Positions 48,501-61,303 of a DNA stretch of 64,000 bases are shown here, one piece after another. This DNA comes from Cardinalis cardinalis. Its lineage: Eukaryota; Chordata; Aves; Passeriformes; Cardinalidae. The translations under genes and the position numbers were made by a program. The notes below the pieces were generated by a model. The model worked only from the letters and a program-made list of their open reading frames with translations. It was not told the origin of the DNA and searched no databases. The stretch is from NCBI GenBank assembly GCA_014549065.1, contig JACDOX010000085.1, positions 1,505,385-1,569,384 on the forward strand, read 5' to 3'. The first letter of the stretch is position 1; each line of letters begins with the position of its first letter.

Positions 48501-51500
48501 AGGTGTAAATTTGAAGTTTACATTTGGTTACAAAGTGCCTTTGAATGCTAAACAAGTTTGGAAATCTCTGATTAGCTGACAATGATCTTATGAGATGTTA
48601 TGTTCAGAAAATGCATAATGAGAACTCCCCCTCATCTTTACCCATAACTGCACTGTGTGTTAACAAAGAGAAACTCCCAGTGAGGAATGCTTCCAACTGC
48701 TGTTGCACTCATCACATGCCTTTGACTTCACTTTCAGCAGCAGATTTTCCACTTTNTGCTGGATGATGCTGCTTAAAGGCAAACTGGGAGAAAGCAAGCA
48801 AAATACTGCTTTGAGATATGAAAAACAGTACAGATCCCCTACTGCCTTCTGCTGCAAACAGAGAGATGATCTGTTTGAGGCTGAACTCCTGAAAGAAAAA
48901 AGAGTCCCTGCCCTTGAGAGAGCTCCAGAGCTGAGGCAGTTGATAGAGCACGTTGATCAGTGGCTGGGTTGGGAAGTGTGAGGCTGAACAGTGCTCCTGG
49001 TGGCACTGCCAGCAGCACAGAGCACTCTCTGTCCAAAGAGCAGTGGAGATTTCTTTTGAAAATGTGTGCACATGGAGGGAGAAAGCATGAAAAGAAGGCC
49101 TTTTCATATCTGTGTTCAACACATGCACTTTTTTAATCATACCAGAGTGTGCTTTAAGACACAGCCAGCCTCTTCAACATTGCCATGCAGCCCAACACAC
49201 TCCAGGAACTTGTTCAGCTGTCATGATCTTTGCAGACAGGCCCAGCTGAAAGCCTTCACAGCCATTATTGATTAAACTAGCCAATGAGCTAAAAATTGCA
49301 AATATCTTTATGAAGCTCTTTCCAACATTTGTCTCAAGAAACGTTGATCTGATAATTCACCTCTGTCAGACAGCAGTTTTCAGTCAACATTTCCTTTTCT
49401 TTCCATTCCAGGTGGTATAATACAACTAAAGAAATCTGGGTGATTGAGTGAGTTGAAAAAAAAAAATGAAGCATTTGTTCAAAAGACTGAAACCCACAGT
49501 CAAAATGAGGCACAGATTTTAAAGCAGCAGGAAGCATTAACATTTCTATGTTACAGAGTACATCTCAGTCATACAAGAAGAATTGCATAAGCTTTTCCAC
49601 CATTGTGGTGAAAAATAGTTTTTCTTAAATAGAATGGAAGAATTTGCAGCCTGACATTTATTTCCATGCCAATAGCAAATGTGCTGTCAGTCTCCCCAAA
49701 TTCCATCCATCTAAGGGCTGAAGAGAGAAAATAGGGCAGCACCTCTGGAGGACAGTGTGTATGTGTGGTTTCAGAAAGGACAGCAAAACCATTTGACTGG
49801 TCCAGAACATTTACAGAAGTTATATTAGTAAATGTTTTTCAAGTTCTGTGTCTGTTACAGTATTTCTCAAACACACNAACAGAGTGCCCTTACTTTTAGT
49901 CCTCTACATCCCCTCTACAAATTTGGGGATGACCAGTGGCAGAAGAGGGTTGCCTGCCTTATAGAGAAGGAGACTTGCCAGGTATTTTTACAATTATTTT
50001 TTTNAATTTCATTGACAAATGCTTGATTTTCTTAATGCTGCCCCAGTCAATAACAGATCAGGTTTTCAAAGTCAACTAAGCACCAGCCATCCNTCCTAGT
50101 CTCTGTGATTCCATCCCATTTGAGTTCCTNAGTCAATCAGGGGAAAGTCCTGGTCAACAATGAGGATGTGATGGACCATGGAGGACTGAGTTACTGCACT
50201 GCACATCCTGACACAGCTGCCAGCCTGAACCAGGCTTGGAAAGCTCCAGCAGCCTCAGTGCTCCACTGAAAGGAGCAGGAGAGCACAGGCTCAGAATCCT
50301 GTCTTTAAGATGGTCAGAAACTGCAGTAACCACCTTGTGCTGGGGAGCAAAGGAACAGAATCAAAGTGAGTAATTGCAAGTTATTTTGTCTGCTGATTAC
50401 AGTCACTTAAGTTCTACAATGTGGTATCTGCAGTTATTTAAGATTGGGTTATTTGCACTTTGCAAGGAGAGAGGAAAACAGATCTGCATATGAAAGGTGA
50501 CACTTCAGAAAGCAAATGCTGGCTTAGAGATTTAAATATTTCAAAAATATTTACATTTCTGCTTTCAAATCCCCATGTTTAGACACTGAGGTTTTNATCT
50601 GAATAGAGACTGACCTGTAGTACCACTGAGTTCACTGAGAATTAAAGGCCAGGAAATCAGGGAAAGGTAATTTTGACAACCATCCATTAGGGTGAGCCTA
50701 ACCATTGCCCTCCAAATAGCTTTCTCCTTTGCATATACAAGAGCTGTCAGCATAGAGGGCTATCAGAACTGAATATTGAAAAAATAAAGCAGCCTAAGGG
50801 GTGCAATAGGAGACATTAATCTGGAACTCTACTTCTAATCCAACTTAAAGAGTGCTTATGATCATAACTAAATTACAGAATTACTGGCAGTTTTTACTGC
50901 TTTGGATTCTGGAAAAATGAGGCTAGAATAATATTTCAGGGCTCTGTTTTGATATTATCTCACTGATTTGAACTATTCTTAATTTCAACTAATGACAATT
51001 TCCCTTGGCTTTTTGAACATTAAAATTAAACTGGGTTACTCTCTTTGTCATAATGATTATATGGAACATAGATTAAGGCAGCCAAATTAACTTGCTTCAG
51101 ACACACTGATAAATTTGTTAGATTCTTCCTGCACATGCCAGATCATCATCTGACTAATTATGCTTCAACAATGTGCCTCATTGACTGTGATACCTCTTTC
51201 ATGATGATCAATGAACACTTTTCTCNTTTTTAAATAAAAACAAAATATATGTTATTTTTATAGTCAAATCAAGTTTTCAACCCAACAGTGATTGCAAATA
51301 CAGTAAGCAAGAGCATAATACTATATATCAATATTTCTGTGCAACACATTAAATCCTGGTATCCTGTGGAGACACAATCCCATTGGAGCTCTAAGCACAT
51401 TTAATACTTCTATTTCTTGACATGCTGGGAAAAAGAAGAAACTTTAGATCATTGAAATNATTTCATATTCATATACTACCTCTAGAACTATGTCACATGG

Positions 51501-52192
51501 CAGCAGGTTATACTCTCCTTCACATTGTTGTTGGGTAGCACATTCATATGCATGCAAGTCTCAAATAAGTAGAGCCACTTCATTTCACTGAATTTCAATA
51601 GAAACAAACAAAAAGAAATCCTAAGACTTTCAGGCTCTAAGATGCAGTCTCCAGTCCAGAATAAGTGACCCCAAAACAGTGATTCCAGCCTCACATACTC
51701 TTTGACAAGTCCTTCTGTAAGCAAGGGTTGTTATGGATATCAACTCCCAAGGGAAGGGTTTAGCAAAGCCCATCAGCAAATTGAGCAGAAATGTCCAGGA
51801 CTGTCTTTCATGGTCAAGGAGTAATAAAGCAGCTGANTATCAATAATGTGCTTTGTTAAAGAGCTGATGGCCTGGGAATNCCCTGAGAAGGTAAATGAAC
51901 CAAGGAATGGAAGCACAACTTACCAGAGGCGTGGGGAGCGGTATCAAGGAACGTGGCCANCGTGTGTCCTCTCCAGGCCTCCATGAACTGTTCTGCCACA
52001 GTAAAGAGCTCTCATACATTGGTGTGCAAGTGCAGAACTATTCTGGAGGCAACAAAACATTCCTGAAATACCCTACTTGTGCATATTTTTGTCTGCAAAG
52101 ATTAAAAAAATTATTTTCACTTTGTTTCATACATGCAGGTACACTTGTTGTACATACAGACACTCTTGTTAATATATCAGAGAAAATTTTAT

Positions 52193-52242
52193 TTTGAAAG
52201 GGACCTCTGGATGTCATCTACCCNGACCCTGCTCAGAGCATG
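52193..52242 (-). mobile_element. CR1 LINE fragment, antisense orientation
   Basis: GAAAGGGACCTCTGGATGTC, then ATCTACCC and CCTGCTCAGAGCA, closely follows the antisense of the CR1 3' region (GGAAGGGACCTCTGGAGATC, ATCTAGTCC, CCTGCTCAGAGCA, recalled). The element therefore lies on the minus strand. Only about 50 bases remain recognisable. Confidence 0.85.
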
Positions 52243-55200
52243 CACTTAAGCTGAAATAAACACATAACCTCTTCTTCCCTTGACAATCAGCATAAAATAT
52301 TTGTGAAAAATAAAATCTTACTTTGGCACCCTCTAATCGCAGTTCTACTTACTGTTCTATTTTTATTAAAGAAAATACAATGATATTAGAAGTTCAGTGA
52401 CCTGGCTTCACACTCTGGGTAGCCATGCTGTTTTGCAGACTTTTTTTGCTGGTCTTTAAGTTGGCAAATTGGAATGTAATGTCACACAAACAGCAGATGT
52501 CCCAACATCTGCAACTACCTGGAATTTTACTCCAAAAATTCCATTCCACTTGAAACAGAGATTGAAGTCCTTTGTAGCAAATGAGGACAAGGTTATTTTT
52601 TAAGAATCTAGTTGTTATAAAGTTATTTTTATTCATATCATTAAAACCTTTCTTACTTATTCAAAGAGAATGCCAATCTGATCTACTGATCACAGCTTTT
52701 GAATATCCNTGTTTTTAAACTTTTAGAGTGCATCAATCCACGCATTAAAAAAGAGATGTGCTTTTGTATTTCATCTTCTAGAAGATTTATATTGTAGACA
52801 TACAAAATTTGTCTGCCAATTCTTTTTGTCAAGATGAGGGAAAAAGTAATTTATATCTATTAAGTTCCTACAGCTAGAACCACACTCCACTGAGAGTACN
52901 CCTTAAGCAANCCTTAAGAAATTCTGACTTGCTTTCTTCTCTAATAAACTTTGCTGAAACAAAAAATATATATGGAATAAGATANATGTAAGAACTCTGG
53001 GGTTTTTTTCTTATTTTTTTGCTTGTTTGCTTCATGTAATCTACAAAGTCACATGTAGGGTGGGTACCACTAAAACTCCCTAACATCAACCTGAATTTTA
53101 GTCCACACCACAGGGACAAGACAACAGTCTGAAAACAGGGAGATGTCACATTAGTGCTGACCTTTGAATATCAGTTCACTGCAAATGGGTGACTGAAGCA
53201 TCCTCATCCTTTGGCAGGCATCTCCCAGTATTGGCAATTCTCGAAATCTGTAGCAAATCTCTCAGTTCTTGCTCCATTTGCCTTATGTAAATTTCAGCTC
53301 ACATCAGAAAAATCTCAGTTATGATATATTAATTACTCTTTCCTCATTGCTCTGTCCTGGATTTCTCTAGATTTCTTTTTAAGTCAGTGCCCTTGCCACA
53401 GGCAGTGCACATCCAGCACCATTACAGAATTATTACAAGCCGAGCACTTCTGTCCAAAGGCTCTTATCACCCTAAGACCACAAGCTGCAGGGAACAACTG
53501 TCAAGATTATGTTTAATAATTTACAGTACACCAGATTCTGATGACTATATGATATTGATATTAAATCTGATTTCACCTGCACCAGTGTGCTTATCAATGT
53601 GCCTTATCTCCATGCTTTCTGGAGATAGAAAGTACTTTTCTAAGATTCTATTGGGTTAAGGCTGGCTTTATTTTTCTCTCCTCAATAATTCTCTTTTGAC
53701 AATAGAAATAATAAACAATATCTGGAATACATGTGCATTACAAGTTTGCAAGGCTATCTTAGGAAGTAGATTGGAAGAAGGATGACCTATATGAATTTAT
53801 GAACCTTCATTGAATGTTTCCGTATTTCATCCATGTATGACTTCAGATACTTTCTCAAATACAAAGAACACTGTGTAGAAATGGAGGCAAAAACATAATT
53901 TGTGTTATGGCAGGAGCTATCAAATCTGGAGGGAATTTTTTGAGGAGGCTTCCCTGGAAGAAGCTATTTGAAAAAGCAGCATTTGGGAAGGCATCAAATC
54001 AGCAATTGTCAAAGTAATAAGATTCCACATAACACACCAGCCAAAAAACATCCCTTGCCACTTATAACATTAGTTTATTCACAGTCCTGCTCTTCATTGG
54101 CATAATATAATAAATATGCAAATTTAGTCATTGTTAATGACATCAATTATTTCCCACTTTTGCTTTAAAACCCAATGGAAAAGAGTTACTGCTATATATG
54201 TATCTGCTGTTTAGCAGGAACATAAGACCCACCAGAAGATTACAAATATTCTGATTTTCCTGATTTCTTCATCTGGTTATGAATTTTTCTCCTTATAAAT
54301 GAGTACCAGGCCAGTGTCATGGGACTCTTAACATAAGCACAGCAACAGCAGCAAAAATCAGGATCTACTTCTCTTCTGTAAGACTCCCTGAGGAACTATA
54401 TCTGATGACTCAGACACTTTACTACTTGTTTATGGTGTTTGTATGCACAGAGCTGTGGGAAATGATAAAAGCTGGTACCTGCGGGTAAAGGAATAAGAAA
54501 ATAGAAAGATGACTGATCAAAGCATATGTTTCTGCCTGCCTGATTATAAAAGGAAAAGAAATGAAAAAACACAAAGTTCTAGGTCACTTATAGCAATACT
54601 TATCAAAAGCGATTGGCTGGATGTTCATCAAATGGCAAAGCAGTCTGCACAAAGATTGGGCACCAGNCTGTCACCTTTCACTCATGTGCTCCTAGCACAG
54701 CTCTTGTGCACCCCATCTGCAGCAGCCAAGATCTGTCATCAACATAACAGATGCAGGTGGTCCCTTAACACCCCAAAGGAGAAAAAAGTCAACAGGAAGC
54801 CTGCAGGTAACACAAAGATCCCAAAGGAATGCTTCTCTCCCTATCCTCACACCGAGGCAGAGCTCGTGTGGCTGCTATAGGCAAACCCTGCCACATATCA
54901 ATGATGCTTTCCAGAAAAATTCAACAGTTGGAATTCAATAAACAGTGGAGCCATTTCTCCCATAAGAATTCACTTAGCAGCAGGGGACTGCATGCAGATT
55001 TATGATAAACACAGGGACAGTACAGCGTAAGAGTCTCACATTCAAAACCCAACATGATGCCATGAGAAAAGAGATTTCAGAGGCACAAACAGAAAACAAA
55101 GACCACGGGGATGCTGCTTGTGCAGTCACCCAACAAGATTCTCTGTGCATTTTTACTGTTATTGGTGTTATGATCAACACCAGAACTCCCAAGGAATGGA

Positions 55201-58200
55201 CAGAGGAGTGACAAACAGTGGAGTGTTATTGCCTCTCTTCTGCACTGCAGGGTTTCATTATTCCCAGGTGGTGGATCTAAGCAACCAAATTAATTTAGCA
55301 TACTCACCACTGAGCATGTACTGAAGTAGCATAAAAGGAATGTATTTTGCAGGAATATTCTCCCAGTACCCTTTCACCACAAAAATGTACAAGATGCAAA
55401 GTCTGAAATGTCCATCCCCGGGAGTAAGCAGCTCGGAAAGTCTAAGACAATCCTCATAGGATAACAAGACCTACTCAGATTTCTGTAAGCCAGCAAGCAC
55501 TGGGGAAAAGCTTCTCAAAAGGCAATTCTTGTAAGATTTTTTTTAACTGAAAGGAAATTCCTTGAGGTAGACACCTATTTTTTTATTACTTCATCTTAAA
55601 ATAAATCTGCAAGAAAACATTACATTTCTTGAGGATAAGAGTCTTTAAAAAACAAAAAAAAACCCCAAGTTATACCCAAGTAAGTCTTATATCATCTTTC
55701 AAAACATTCAAAGAATATGGAAATAATGTTAGGAACTCTTCAAGAGTCTCCCAGGCCCTACAGCATCCTGAGAACAGGAACTGTGAGATAGACTGTCTTG
55801 TAGTATTAAACATATCAANACTTCATTATTACTAATGGCTCTGTGAAATGGATGGAAACACTTCACAGTGTAACTGCCACACAGATGAATAAGAAAATCC
55901 AATTTGATATATTAGCAGACTAAAGAACAGAGCAAGACAATTCATTGTTGTCATAAGGAAAGGTTATTATAAAAGCAGGTGTATTTGTATTCATCCCTAG
56001 TATGCAATCTCCAAAACCATCACTCAGATGACAACAACTTTCAATGAAGATCCATAATGATAAATAGCTTTTTCATATAGCAAAACCATAAATCCCTTTT
56101 CCATTTTTCTTAAATGTCTTAATGCTAATTATGACATAGATGTTATATTTGCATTCCTTTTGGGTCTGTATATTTACTGCTTATATGCAAACCTGAAATA
56201 AAAGATTGGAGAAGTCACTAAGCTTAGTCTAAATTTGAATACAGTAAATGTTATAAAAAGCAAGGCAGCTGGAAAGGCAAAGGAATATGAAGTAATAGAT
56301 TTACATTCTACAATTCATTCATATGGACAAGAAGGGGATTAAATTAAAATCTGGGAAATCTGGATATTTTATTTCCTTTCCCTTTTGCCTTCTACCTCCC
56401 CAGAAGCCAGAGTTTGCATCAGGTATTCTCCCTTTAGAATTTTTGTTTGCCGTTTCCAGTTTAATAGTTAGTTTGCTATTTACTGTTGAAAAGCAAGAAA
56501 ACAGAGCTAATGGNGAGCCTGCTACCCTGCCCAGTTCATAGTTTAGAAAACTTAATATTTGGAAGTGTGTACACATGTTTTGCAAAAACCCTACAAAGAC
56601 CAGAGCTTCTTTTAAAAGAAATAATATGTGAATATTTCTGTTCTGCGGCTTTATTATTAAATCATATATGTCCATTACCAACAGTGTCAGATTTAAATCA
56701 CTAGCATTAGTTATTCCAGAACTGCTTGGAAATATTGCCAGTGTAAGGAGAGGTCAAAATGACTAAGTAACCACAGCAAGAATGAAAAGTCTAAGAAATG
56801 TGGTGTCCAAAGGTAACACCAGACTATCTGTGAAAACCACCCACACTGACTCCAAATACNTGGAAGATAAATCCTACAAAAGGATGATAATGTAGAGACT
56901 TATTCAATAAATGTAAAAGCTGAAGAAACTGGAAAACTCAGCAAATTTCATTACAATTCCTCTTCTCTCACACAGGTTTTTTTTTTTTATATTAAAGGAC
57001 AAGGGACAGCAGGTCTGTTTCTGTTCATGCCCTATCATTTTAGAATTCATACCAAGTGACTTTAGAACTGATCTCACAAGTCACTCTGAAGGTAGGAAAC
57101 TGTGGAAGCCTGGGGTTCAGGCAGTGATCTCAAATAGCAATGTTGACATGGGAAACATCCATCCAGAGGCTATTATGCCATGCCTGAGTGTTTTATAGCA
57201 CTTCTTCTTTCCTAATGTAGCCAGAAGATCAGGTTGGGTGCTCTTATGTGGAAAAGAAAATGATGCTTCATTTTCAAACACTCAAGAAATCTCCCTAATC
57301 TCCCAGAGAAACAGGAAAGTAGATTTGCTATGTATAGAAAGTATGGAAATAAGAGGTGGAGCTGTGTCTTCTAGAGGAGTCATCCCAGCATCTCTACTGT
57401 AGTGGTACAGAAGGAAAGCCAGAGGGGAAAATTACCTTTTCCATGATCTTCATAGGAAAGGCACAAACTTTCTTTTCACACAGGAGAACAAAACAGGCAT
57501 CCCGTCCTGGGTTATTGCGAAGGAGGAGAGAAGACACAGCACTTCAAAGGCAGCAGTGATGTACCCAGTAATTGCCTATGATAAACATGCACAGAACCCA
57601 ATGATTAATGCTTGAATCCCTGAACTCCTCTACAGTTCACCTTCAAGAAACACACCCTGATCTACCTTCCTTCTTGCATTTAACCTTTACATCCTCTGCT
57701 TTCAGCAAGTTCATTCATTACCCGAGAGCTTGGCAAAAATTTCTGGTTCTGCTAAAGAAAGCCCCACACACACACATTCAACACCAGCTCAGAGACTGTT
57801 TTTTCCAAGCCCTCGCAGCTCTGTGCGAGTCAGGAATGCAAACACCTACACTTCACAAGAGGCACAGCTATAATGATCCAAAACACTCCCAACCAATGTG
57901 TACAAATACATCAATACTCCAGGAGAAAACATGGCCTGTGACTGCCTGTGCTCCTTGAATCGTAATGAATTATCCTCCCACCTCTAAAAGCAGCAGAGAC
58001 CAATACTGGACTCATTTTATTTTTTTTTTATGCAATATTTAGGGGGTTGTGAGGGTTATCATACTATCTAATTTTTCTATATGTTTACCACAGTTTTTTC
58101 TTAACTAAATCAGCCATTGTTATCTTGGTGGTTTGCAGTGTGCCATACACTAATTAGCACAAGACTCAAGGATTNTTTTTTGTTTGTTTGTAGTTTTTTT

Positions 58201-58324
58201 AATCNCCAGTAATAAACACCATAAACATGAACCACATGGGATTTTCTTGCTCCACAGCCATTATGCTGCAGATCAAGCTGTGAAAGGCTTTCNAGACCAC
58301 TTTGCTGCAGATGCTGGGGAGTTC

Positions 58325-58376
58325 TGCTCCATGTTTTAAGAACTAATTCCTGTTCCATGTTTTGAGAACTAATGAA
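58325..58376 (+). repeat. 26-bp tandem duplication, 2 copies
   Basis: Copies at 58325-58350 and 58351-58376 share CCATGTTTT, an A or G, then AGAACTAAT, and differ at a few positions. Confidence 0.85.
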
Positions 58377-59570
58377 GTAACTCCTCGTGGTCCAGATATG
58401 ATTTTTCATTTACTTCATACCTGTCCTTTTTTCAAAAGCAGAAGTTGTCCAGAACTCTTCACAATGAAAGATGGGTTTCTCCTATAGAAATGTACAGCCC
58501 AAACATGCACTCACCTGTATCTGATGTACATTTCACTTGCCCNGTAAAGAGAACAACAGGGGCTGCTTCCAGGGCTGCATAAAAAATGCTGTCCTTAGGT
58601 AGTTATATAATCTCCCTTCATCAGATAGCTATTCCTTGCATATGACTGGCAAGCCAGAGACTTGGTTTATTTGTAGCCTCTTCCGCTCTGAATTTCCAAG
58701 AAGTGACAGTATCATCAGTCCACTGAGTCACAGACACTGCAAATAAAGCAGCCTTTGCCTGACAGCTTGTCATTCCTTTAAGAAATTCCACTTTTGTCAA
58801 CATCTTCCATAACATATTACAATACGTGAGGTAAACCTTGAATAAAAATGCACAATCACAGTTTAGGAATAAAAATATTCTCTATTTTTGAATTCTTAAT
58901 GACAACAGGGTTTAGTGTTCAGACTGAAGGATTAGGAAACGGTATTCATAAATTCTTTTCCTTGCTCTGCCAATGACTTTCTGACAGTGTTAATGGGCTT
59001 ATTTTGTAACGCTGATCCATAACATATTAGTGCAACTGAAACATAATGGCCAGACTTGCTGCAGTCCCATCTGTAATTCCAGGAAAGTTACTCATATCTG
59101 TGTCTCCTTCTGTAGTCTATCAAAAGCTGAGGACAATTGTATTTACCAATTTGACGGCGTGCTATACAATTAACTGAAACCACATACAATACATAATCTG
59201 TAAGCAGTTGGATATAATTGGCTAAAGAATTATGAAGAGCTGCTACTTAAACTTGTATTAAAATTACAACTGAATTAAGTCCTGTCCCATTACACAAATC
59301 AAGTCCTTCTGGGGCNTGGAAACTTCAGATACATTGTTGTAAACTTCATTTTAGATTAATTTGCCTGGTGAGTGCTGCTGAAGTAAAGTACCAAGGGAAA
59401 AATGAATATACTCAAAGACAAAAGATCATCGAGTCTATAACATGGACTGAACAGAGAAAGGACAAAGGTTTCGAGTTTAATTTTGAAGAGATAAAAGTTT
59501 TCTGGTCTCCAAGCTCTCTGAGGTTTTTCATCTACAGCACAAATACCTGTTTAGGAATGAGTTGTGATTT

Positions 59571-59622
59571 TAAGTTTCAAAAACCAATTATGAAGTTAAG
59601 TTTCAAAAATCACTTATGAAGT
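59571..59622 (+). repeat. 26-bp tandem duplication, 2 copies
   Basis: Copies at 59571-59596 and 59597-59622 share TAAGTTTCAAAAA at the start and TTATGAAGT at the end, with two internal differences. Confidence 0.9.
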
Positions 59623-60284
59623 TAAAGTATTTTTGCTAAATATTTTGTAAAAAGAAGTGAACCGTTTGCCAAATGAGCTAATGACATTAATGGCGAGAGC
59701 AGAGGACTCACACCCCTTGTGACAAAGGGTAACTATTGATCTCCCTGAGGAGGGAGAAAAGGCAGGTTTCCTCCAGAAGCTCCTTCCTTACCAACTCTCA
59801 CATTAAAAGCCTCCGGATTTCTCTTTTATGAGTAACTATATTACTTCCCTCAGTGACAAGTGTTGCAAATTGAGTAAATAGTAGCAAGAAAAAAATCATT
59901 TAAATTTTGACACCTCCTCCTCTATTAATTCACGAGTTCCTTCCTCGTTTAGCTTGCCAAGGAAGAACAAAAGAAGCGAGGCAGCCATAAGGGAAATAGC
60001 GTAAAGGGCTGAGCAGTGAAGAGCCTGGTGGCATTTCGCATTTCACAGACAGACATTAAACATCTGCTGCCTTTCTGCTCAGCCGGCAGCCACCCCGGCC
60101 AGCCGTGGCACGCCGGGGACACGGCAGCTCCGGGCTTCCCACAGCGCCTTCTCCCCGCAGAGCTCTGGAACCTTGGCGGGTCACCCGCGGGCAACACAAA
60201 CGTTAAGGCTAAAAGCTCTGTTTTAAAATAGTATTGCTATTAAAGTCCTCCATGGCAGGGAGGTCAGGGGAGGCGGGCGGGGCG

Positions 60285-60355
60285 CCTCAGGGCAGGGCAC
60301 GGCAGGGCAGGGCTGGGTCGGGTCCTCAGGGCAGGGCAGGGCAGAGTCCTCAGAC
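60285..60355 (+). repeat. GGCAG/GGGCA low-complexity repeat
   Basis: Reiterated CAGGGCAGGG and CCTCAGGGCAGGGCAG motifs on the + strand, including the block GTCCTCAG seen twice. Several closely spaced G-triplets give quadruplex potential. Confidence 0.75.
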
Positions 60356-60436
60356 GGTTCTAGAAACTGCCCGGCCGATTCCCCGGGGGTCCGCACCCAG
60401 CCGGCCGCCACGGGGCTGGGAACACTTTCCTGAGGG

Positions 60437-60560
60437 AAACCCGGGCATCCCGGGACAAACCCGGGCATCCCGGGACAAACCCGGGCCGCTTGTGAGACAA
60501 ACCCGGGCACCCCGGGACAAGGTCGGGCCGCTCGTGAGAGAAACCCGGGCACGGCACCCA
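60437..60560 (+). repeat. Composite tandem repeat of 20-bp and 22-bp units, 6 copies
   Basis: Units start at 60437, 60457, 60477, 60499, 60519 and 60541. Type A (20 bp) reads AAACCCGGGCATCCCGGGAC with C-for-T variants. Type B (22 bp) has AAACCCGGGCCGCT then TGTGAGAC. The order is A-A-B-A-B-A, with the last A degraded. Most units carry CCCGGG palindromes and many CpGs. Confidence 0.9.
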
Positions 60561-61281
60561 GCCGCTTTGAGGGAAAGGCGAGCACACTCCCACGACGCCT
60601 GTGAGGCGCTGCGAGGAGGGAGCCTGGGGATCTGCTTTAAACCATATTTTCTGGAGGTGCTGGCATAGCAGACGCCGCAGTTCCCAGCCCCTGCGGAGGC
60701 CGCCGGCTCCCTCAGCTCGCGCTGTGGTGGCTGAGGCGGGGGGTGGCCCGGGACAGCCACTGCCCTTCACTGTTAACTGCGGCAGGGTGAGTCGAGGAAA
60801 TCATCCAGGTTTTAATTTACAGGAGGTTGCTGGAGGAGGGCACCCCGCGGGAAGAGAGTATGGGAAAACTTTAGATTGATGAATAGGGAAAAGTTTCAGC
60901 AGCAGCCCTGATCCGCAGCCAGCAGCGGCTGCTGGAAGCTGAGGTGACCTTTTAGAGGAGAAAACCCTTCCGCAGCCAAAAAGGGGGCAGATGCTTTGTG
61001 CAGGGAGGAAAGCTTGTGGCAAAGCCTGAAACTTCGATTTCAGCTGGCAAACAGAGCGGCTGAAGGGCAGATGAGGCTGCTCCAGGCACCTGAGGGAGGG
61101 CTGGGCTCCCTGCGGAGCGGCGCTGGAAGCGCTCATCCGTCTGGGCCCTGTCACTTCACTGCAGCCAAATNCCACCTGCGCCACCGCCTCCGAGCTCACC
61201 GAGTGCCTGGTAACGGGGCTGAACACACCGTGTGCCCTCCCCGGCCACTGGATTGATACCTGTCCCTTTTATTCTGTTCAG

Positions 61282-61303
61282 GTTTCAGCCCTGTCTCCAT
61301 GAG
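61282..61303 (+). other. Candidate 22-nt micro-exon downstream of the orphan CpG island
   Basis: GTTTCAGCCCTGTCTCCATG plus AG lies between a good acceptor (TTTTATTCTGTTCAG, AG at 61280-61281) and a near-perfect donor (GAG|GTAAGGT at 61304). It would pair with the upstream donor at 60787. This is splice-signal evidence only. Confidence 0.2.

Larger units (their letters stand above)
40691..52192. other. Intergenic AT-rich sequence, no gene recognised
   Basis: Both strands carry only short frames. The longest is a 142-codon minus-strand frame at 48712-49140, within what chance would give at this composition. I see no exon with domain similarity, no RNA gene and no intact mobile element. A small duplication lies at 42488-42531. 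Confidence 0.65.
52243..59940. other. Intergenic AT-rich sequence, no gene recognised
   Basis: No convincing exon on either strand. Frames of 116 to 123 codons at 54509-54880 (+), 57608-57958 (+) and 56319-56681 (-) have no domain I recognise and lack exon-like flanks. Two separate 26-bp tandem duplications occur near 58.3 and 59.6 kb. Confidence 0.6.
59950..61250. promoter_or_regulatory. Orphan CpG island about 20 kb downstream of CPPED1
   Basis: A sharply bounded GC- and CpG-rich block in otherwise AT-rich intergenic DNA. It is densest at about 60250-60800 and 61080-61250. It contains a G-rich repeat (60285-60355), a composite tandem repeat (60437-60560) and a consensus + strand donor, CAGG|GTGAGT, at 60786/60787. 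It could be the promoter of an unrecognised, probably non-coding, transcript, an internal promoter, or GC-rich repeat sequence with no promoter role. No open frame here has recognisable domains. Confidence 0.5.

Noticed and set aside
48712..49140. 142-codon minus-strand frame
   Set aside because: It contains an N, has no recognisable domain or exon-like splice flanks, and its length is within chance expectation.
60223..60770. Repetitive PGF/CPG-type frames over the second CpG island
   Set aside because: The repetitive peptides come from the 20/22-bp tandem repeat being read in frame, not from a protein family.
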